Positions 60,382 through 64,000 of a stretch of DNA of 64,000 bases are shown one piece after another (position 1 is the stretch's first letter; each line of letters opens with the position of its first letter). The position numbers were made by a program, and so were the translations under genes. The notes beneath the pieces were generated by a model. It was not told the DNA's origin, made no database searches, and was given only the letters and a program-made list of their open reading frames with translations. The stretch comes from JAFKFH01 sp017307375 (lineage in GTDB: Bacteria; Pseudomonadota; Alphaproteobacteria; Ferrovibrionales; Ferrovibrionaceae): assembly GCA_965229335.1 (NCBI GenBank), contig OZ245874.1, positions 2,108,001-2,172,000 on the forward strand. The letters run 5' to 3'.

Positions 60382-61076
60382 CCACGCCCGCCCCGCTGCG
60401 CATCCTGGTGGTCGACGACGAGCCCCCGATCCGCCGTTTCCTGCGGACCAGCCTCGGCACCCAGGGCTATCAGGTGCTGGAGGCCGAGGATGGGCAGGGG
60501 GCGCTCGACATCATCGGTCGTAATCACGTCGATGTGCTGGTGCTCGATCTCGGCCTGCCCGACATCGACGGGTTCGAGGTCATACGGCGGCTGGACCAGA
60601 AGGGCTCGACCGTGCCGATCATCGTGTTATCCAGCCGCGACGACGAAGCCGGCAAGGTCCAGGCCCTCGATCTCGGCGCGGACGACTACGTCACCAAGCC
60701 GTTCGGGGTCGAGGAACTGCTGGCCCGTATCCGCGCCGCCTTGCGCCATCGGCTGCAGCGCCAGGGCGAGCGTCCGCTGTTCCGGGCCGGCGGGTTGACC
60801 GTCGATCTCGTGCGGCGCGTCGTCACCGCCCAGGGGGCCGAGGTCAAGCTTTCACCAAGGGAATACGATCTTCTGCGCCTCTTGGTGGCCCATGCCGGCA
60901 AGGTGCTGACGCACAAGATGATCCTGCGCGAACTCTGGGGGCCGGATGCGGACGTGCAGTACTTGCGCATCTATGTCCGATCGCTGCGCCAGAAGATCGA
61001 GCCGACGCCGGAGCGGCCGCAATACCTGCTGACCGAACAGGGTGTCGGCTATCGCCTGCGGGCGGCCGATCCGTAG
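60378..61076 (+). CDS. kdpE: Response regulator KdpE
   Basis: 232-residue OmpR/PhoB-family regulator. The receiver has acidic D13-D14, phosphoacceptor D57 in LVLDLGLPDIDG, and K107 in TKPFG. The DNA-binding winged helix spans 130-228 (LSPREYDLLRLLVAHAGKVL, then VQYLRIYVRSLRQKI). It activates kdp under low K+ or osmotic stress. Candidate binding elements with 11-bp repeats are at 49837 and 52968. The ATG overlaps the kdpD stop as ATGA. Confidence 0.97.
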   Translation: MTTPAPLRILVVDDEPPIRRFLRTSLGTQGYQVLEAEDGQGALDIIGRNHVDVLVLDLGLPDIDGFEVIRRLDQKGSTVPIIVLSSRDDEAGKVQALDLGADDYVTKPFGVEELLARIRAALRHRLQRQGERPLFRAGGLTVDLVRRVVTAQGAEVKLSPREYDLLRLLVAHAGKVLTHKMILRELWGPDADVQYLRIYVRSLRQKIEPTPERPQYLLTEQGVGYRLRAADP

Positions 61077-61138
61077 TCCTTGCCCCGCCCCGGACCTTCG
61101 GCGAGGATGGCGCCGCACCGAGGGCAGGTTCGACGTCA

Positions 61139-61708
61139 ATGAGTCAGATCGAGCGTCACGTGATCACCGTCGAACAGCCGGCCGACGTCCGCGATGCCCG
61201 GCTGCGCCCGCTTTTTGTCCTGTGGGACTCGAAGCGCCGGGGCCGGCGCCTGCCGGCGCGGGCCGACTTCCTGGCCGAGGAATTCAAGGCCTGGATGCCT
61301 AACCTGGTTCTCTACGAGGTCGAGGGCGAGGCATCGTCGTTCCGGCTGAAGGTCCGCCTGAGCGGGACGGCGATCGTCGAACTCGACGGCGCCGACCTGA
61401 CCGGTCGCTATCTCGACGAACTGATCGATCCGGCGCGCCATCCGGCAATCTACCGCAGCTACGGTCAATGCATCGCGGCCCGCGCGGCCCGCTACGAATG
61501 GGCGGACACCAAACCGCACGAACCGGTCTATTCCGTCCGGCGCATCCCGTTTCGCAGCTTCTGCAAGCTGCTGCTGCCGCTCTCCGCCGACGACAGTTCC
61601 GTCCAGATGATGCTGGTGGCGCTCTATGCCGATTTCGATCCGCTTGTCGACGGCGAGGCGCTGACCTTGCGCGAGGCGGCCGGGCGCGGTGGGCTGCCGC
61701 TCGATTGA
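61139..61708 (+). CDS. PAS_5-family protein
   Basis: 189-residue protein that fits the alphaproteobacterial PAS_5 family: the start LRPLFVLWDSKRRGRRLPAR with the L-x-YW-like segment, FKAWMPNLVLYEVEGEASSF, then RLSGTAIVELDGADLTGRYL and the C-terminal RIPFRSFCKLLLPLSADDSS. Members probably bind a small ligand; function unknown. It follows kdpE by 62 bp on the same strand. Its last 85 bp overlap the GntR gene on the other strand. Confidence 0.82.
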   Translation: MSQIERHVITVEQPADVRDARLRPLFVLWDSKRRGRRLPARADFLAEEFKAWMPNLVLYEVEGEASSFRLKVRLSGTAIVELDGADLTGRYLDELIDPARHPAIYRSYGQCIAARAARYEWADTKPHEPVYSVRRIPFRSFCKLLLPLSADDSSVQMMLVALYADFDPLVDGEALTLREAAGRGGLPLD

Positions 61709-62334
61709 ACCGCCGCGATCAGTGCCTCGCCTGCCGCGACGACGTGCTCGCGTAGCAGTGCGATCGCCGAAGCGGAGTCACCGGCGGCGATCGCGGCGAG
61801 CAGCCGGTGATGTTCGGGCGCCGAACGCTCTTGCCAGTCCAGGTCGCGCCAGCAGGCGAACATGAAGCGGGCCGAGGCCTGGTGCAGGTCGTCGATCGCG
61901 GCCAGAAGGCGCTTCATGCCGCAGGGCCCGACCAGCGCGCGGTGAAAGCGCCGGTTCGCCGCCTCCCACAGCCGGATGTCGGTCGACGCCTCGCCCGCGG
62001 CCAGGGCCGCGCGCGCCTCGTCGAGATCGGCGGCCGCCAGGCGGGGCAGCGCCTGTTCGAGCGCCAGCGCCTCCAGCGCCGCGCGCATCAGCGTGGTCTC
62101 GCGGATCGCGCCGGGGTCGAGCGGCGGCACCCGGGTGCCGCGGCGCGGTTCGCTGACGGCCAATCCCTGCGCCTCGAGCCGCCGCAGCGCTTCCCGCACC
62201 GGGACATGGCTCGCCTTGAATTCCGCCGCGATGTGATCCTGGGCCAGGCGGCTGCCGGGACCGATCTCGCCCGACACGATCCGGTCGGCCAGTGCCCGGG
62301 TAATGACCCCTGCCAGGGTGCGGTCTTCGTCCAT
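61624..62334 (-). CDS. GntR-family regulator (FadR/FCD subfamily)
   Basis: 236-residue regulator. The winged HTH spans 8-72 (LADRIVSGEIGPGSRLAQDH, then KASHVPVREALRRLEAQGLA) and an FCD-type helical effector domain spans 80-205, with FHRALVGPCGMKRLLAAIDD and the late HHRLLAAIAAGDSASAIALL including the metal-site histidines. The last 20 residues overlap the PAS_5 gene antisense. It is divergent from the aminotransferase gene, with a 17-bp palindrome between. Confidence 0.93.
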   Translation of the reverse strand: MDEDRTLAGVITRALADRIVSGEIGPGSRLAQDHIAAEFKASHVPVREALRRLEAQGLAVSEPRRGTRVPPLDPGAIRETTLMRAALEALALEQALPRLAAADLDEARAALAAGEASTDIRLWEAANRRFHRALVGPCGMKRLLAAIDDLHQASARFMFACWRDLDWQERSAPEHHRLLAAIAAGDSASAIALLREHVVAAGEALIAAVQSSGSPPRPAASRKVSASPSTSGSKSA

Positions 62335-62344
62335 CGATCCTCTC

Positions 62345-62383
62345 TTGCGGTCCCAGCCGGGGCATTTTATAGATAATCTATAA
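62345..62383 (+). promoter_or_regulatory. Promoter with overlapping GntR-type operator
   Basis: TTGCGG (62345-62350), a 17-base spacer and TATAGA (62368-62373) form a forward sigma-70-like promoter for the aminotransferase gene. The perfect odd palindrome TTATAGATAATCTATAA (62367-62383) overlaps its -10 box. That is the expected position for repression by the divergent GntR protein. Confidence 0.7.
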
Positions 62384-62397
62384 TTTTCTGACGAGGC

Positions 62398-63567
62398 ATG
62401 ATCATGGCACGCATCCGTCCCCGCCGGTTGGAGCATATCGCCGGTATCGGTGTCGACCGCATGGGTTCCCTAGCCGACGGTTCCGGACGGGATTTTCTGA
62501 GGCTGGAGAATCTCGATGTCGACCTGCCGCCCGATCCCGAGGCGATCGCCCGTACCCGCGCGGCGGCAGATACCGATGACGACAATTCCTATCTGCCGTT
62601 CGTGGGACAGGCTCGTCTGCGCCGTATCGCCGCGGCCCATGTCGCGGCGACGACGGGTGTCTCCTATGACGGCGAACGCAACTGCGTCATCTCGGCCGGC
62701 GGGCTCTCCGGCGTGCTGAATACCCTGCTGGCGACGATCGAGGTCGGCGACGAGGTCATCGTCACCGACCCGACCTATGCCGGGCTGATCAACCGGGTGC
62801 GCCTGGCCGGTGGCATCCCGCGGTTCGTGCCGTTCGCCTTCAATCCCGGCGACTGCTGGACGCTCGATCGCGCCGCGCTGAGGGGCGCGGTCGGCCCGAA
62901 GACCCGCGCGATGCTGCTGATGTCGCCGTCGATGCCGTCGGGCGCGGTGCTGGACCAGGAAGACTGGAACCTCGTTGCCGAACTCTGCGTCCGCCACGAT
63001 CTGTTGCTGATCGTCGATGCCGCGATGGAGCGGCTGCTCTACGACGGCCGGCAGGTCATTCATCCGGCCGGACTGCCCGGCATGGCGGAACGTACGATCT
63101 CGGTCGGTTCGTCGGCCAAGGAACTGCGCATGATCGGCTGGCGGGTCGGCTGGATCGTCGCGCCCGAGAGCTACATGCCCGATCTTGTCGCCGTCTCGCT
63201 CGCCAATGTCGTGGTGCCGGTGGGCATCGGCCAGGATGCGGTAGCGACCGCCCTGGAAGGGTCGGCCCGGACATTGCCGGCCTATGTCGCCGAACTCGAA
63301 CGCCGGCGCGACACGGTACTGGCCGAACTGCGCGGCCTGCCGGTCGGGGTGCCGGCCGGGGGCTGGTCCCTGCTGCTCGACGTATCCGGCGCCGGCATCG
63401 ACGGCGCAAGAATGTCCGATCGCCTGCTGGCCCAGGGCGTCTGCGCCACGGCGATGACCGGTTGGGGCGAGACGCATGGGCGGCAGTACATTCGTTTCGT
63501 CTTTTCCAATGAACCGGTCGAGCGGCTGAAGGGGCTGGGGGCCAAGGTGCGCGCGGCGCTGGCTTGA
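62398..63567 (+). CDS. PLP-dependent class I/II aminotransferase
   Basis: 389-residue fold-type I enzyme. The cofactor region includes GGLSGVLNTLL, TDPTYAGLINRV, the NPxNPTG-equivalent SPSMPSGAVL, D-A in IVDAAMERLLYDG and the Schiff-base lysine in VGSSAKELRMIGWRVGW. NPxNPTG is replaced by SPSMPSG, which is found in some aspartate-type branches. ATG codons lie at 62398 and 62404. It is controlled by the GntR operator and followed by the gamma-glutamyltransferase gene, which has its own promoter. Confidence 0.9.
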   Translation: MIMARIRPRRLEHIAGIGVDRMGSLADGSGRDFLRLENLDVDLPPDPEAIARTRAAADTDDDNSYLPFVGQARLRRIAAAHVAATTGVSYDGERNCVISAGGLSGVLNTLLATIEVGDEVIVTDPTYAGLINRVRLAGGIPRFVPFAFNPGDCWTLDRAALRGAVGPKTRAMLLMSPSMPSGAVLDQEDWNLVAELCVRHDLLLIVDAAMERLLYDGRQVIHPAGLPGMAERTISVGSSAKELRMIGWRVGWIVAPESYMPDLVAVSLANVVVPVGIGQDAVATALEGSARTLPAYVAELERRRDTVLAELRGLPVGVPAGGWSLLLDVSGAGIDGARMSDRLLAQGVCATAMTGWGETHGRQYIRFVFSNEPVERLKGLGAKVRAALA

Positions 63568-63591
63568 CAGGCGGTGTCCCTGGGGTATGGA
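63564..63591 (+). promoter_or_regulatory. Sigma-70-like promoter for the gamma-glutamyltransferase gene
   Basis: TTGACA at 63564-63569, a 16-base spacer and TATGGA at 63586-63591. It lies 33 bp upstream of the ATG at 63624, and TTGACA overlaps the stop codon of the aminotransferase gene. Confidence 0.6.
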
Positions 63592-63623
63592 CCAGGGCTG
63601 ACCCCGCTCCTTGAGGTGATTCG

Positions 63624-64000
63624 ATGCTGAACACGCCCCGCAGCCGCCGCGCCATGGTCACCTCGCCCCACCATCTGGCAAGCCAGGCCGGGCTGGATGT
63701 GCTCAAGGACGGTGGCAACGCCGTCGAGGCGGCGGTCGCGGTCGCCGCGACGCTGGCGGTCGTCTATCCGCACATGACCGGGATCGGCGGCGACGGCTTC
63801 TGGCTGATCGCCGAGCCCGGGCGGGACCCGGTCGCGGTCGACGGCTGCGGTGCCGCTGCGGCAGCGGCCGACCGCGAGTTCTATCGCCGGCATGGGCATG
63901 TCGCGATCCCCTGGCGGGGTCCGCATGCGGCCAACACCGTCGCCGGCACGATCTCCGGCTGGGCCGCCGCGCTCGACCTGGCGCGCGGCTGGGGCCGGCC
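63624..64000 (+). CDS. Gamma-glutamyltransferase, N-terminal part
   Basis: The first 125 codons are in the window; the gene runs off the right edge. MVTSPHHLASQAGLDVLKDG starts the family pattern, followed by GGNAVEAAVAVAATLAVVYP and TGIGGDGFWLI, the GGxGGG-like element of the Ntn-hydrolase. GAGGTGAT lies 5 bases upstream. There is no clear signal peptide, so a cytoplasmic, YwrD-like form is likely. It would hydrolyse or transfer gamma-glutamyl groups and fits next to an aminotransferase. Confidence 0.88.
   Translation, partial: MLNTPRSRRAMVTSPHHLASQAGLDVLKDGGNAVEAAVAVAATLAVVYPHMTGIGGDGFWLIAEPGRDPVAVDGCGAAAAAADREFYRRHGHVAIPWRGPHAANTVAGTISGWAAALDLARGWGR

Noticed and set aside
1..64000. CRISPR arrays, insertion sequences, rRNA genes
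   Set aside because: No regularly spaced repeats, transposase motifs or rRNA sequence were seen while reading the window.

Overview
The window is GC-rich, densely coding bacterial DNA with the hallmarks of a free-living alphaproteobacterium. The pointers are a DUF1476 (F1-ATPase zeta inhibitor) gene near purB, a PAS_5-type protein, a map/radC pair, and many ABC, LysR, TetR, GntR and SDR genes. No phage genes, transposase, CRISPR array or rRNA was seen. One tRNA gene, tRNA-Leu(UAA), lies at 29660-29746. Order and genus cannot be fixed from the sequence alone.

Layout. 1-1063: the start of a CinA-like gene, and map. 1096-5038: a 2OG-Fe(II) oxygenase overlapping a PhoD-like phosphatase, an SDR protein lacking the usual catalytic Tyr/Lys, and a LysR regulator. 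5118-17737 (minus strand): a ten-gene operon of solute-binding protein, two permeases, two ATPases, amidase, class III aminotransferase, fused E1 alpha-beta, E2 and TetR. It looks like an uptake-to-acyl-CoA catabolic unit. 18016: radC, normally close to map in this class, so about 17 kb of catabolic DNA sits between them. 18766-24938: SDR, MFS, TTC38-like protein, LysR, DUF2867, DUF1772 and a divergent TetR. 25016-31195: purB, a STY0301-like protein, a universal stress protein, DUF1476, a serine hydrolase, tRNA-Leu and two unknown proteins. 31226-35283: HxlR, SRPBCC, TfoX-like protein, truncated haemoglobin, SDR and a second amidase.

35513-42843 is a second peptide-type ABC operon, divergent from that amidase. 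Two LacI-family-type operators lie in the shared intergenic region, and the solute-binding protein is broken by an apparent +1 frameshift. It continues into an aldo/keto reductase and an alpha/beta hydrolase. 42840-44515 is an aminotransferase divergent from an XRE-cupin regulator, with a perfect palindrome between them. 44586-49692 holds a DUF3160 protein, a CapA-like protein and an ornithine cyclodeaminase homologue.

The most unusual part is 49837-52991: a small membrane protein, a GNAT/C39-peptidase fusion, a RimK-type ATP-grasp ligase and a second small membrane peptide, directly before a complete kdpFABCDE operon (53077-61076). Nearly identical 24-bp elements, each with two TATATG hexamers 11 bp apart, lie upstream of both the cassette and kdp. 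They look like KdpE boxes and suggest the peptide-modification cassette belongs to the K+-limitation regulon. The window ends with a PAS_5 protein, a GntR regulator with a 17-bp palindromic operator, an aminotransferase and the start of a gamma-glutamyltransferase gene.
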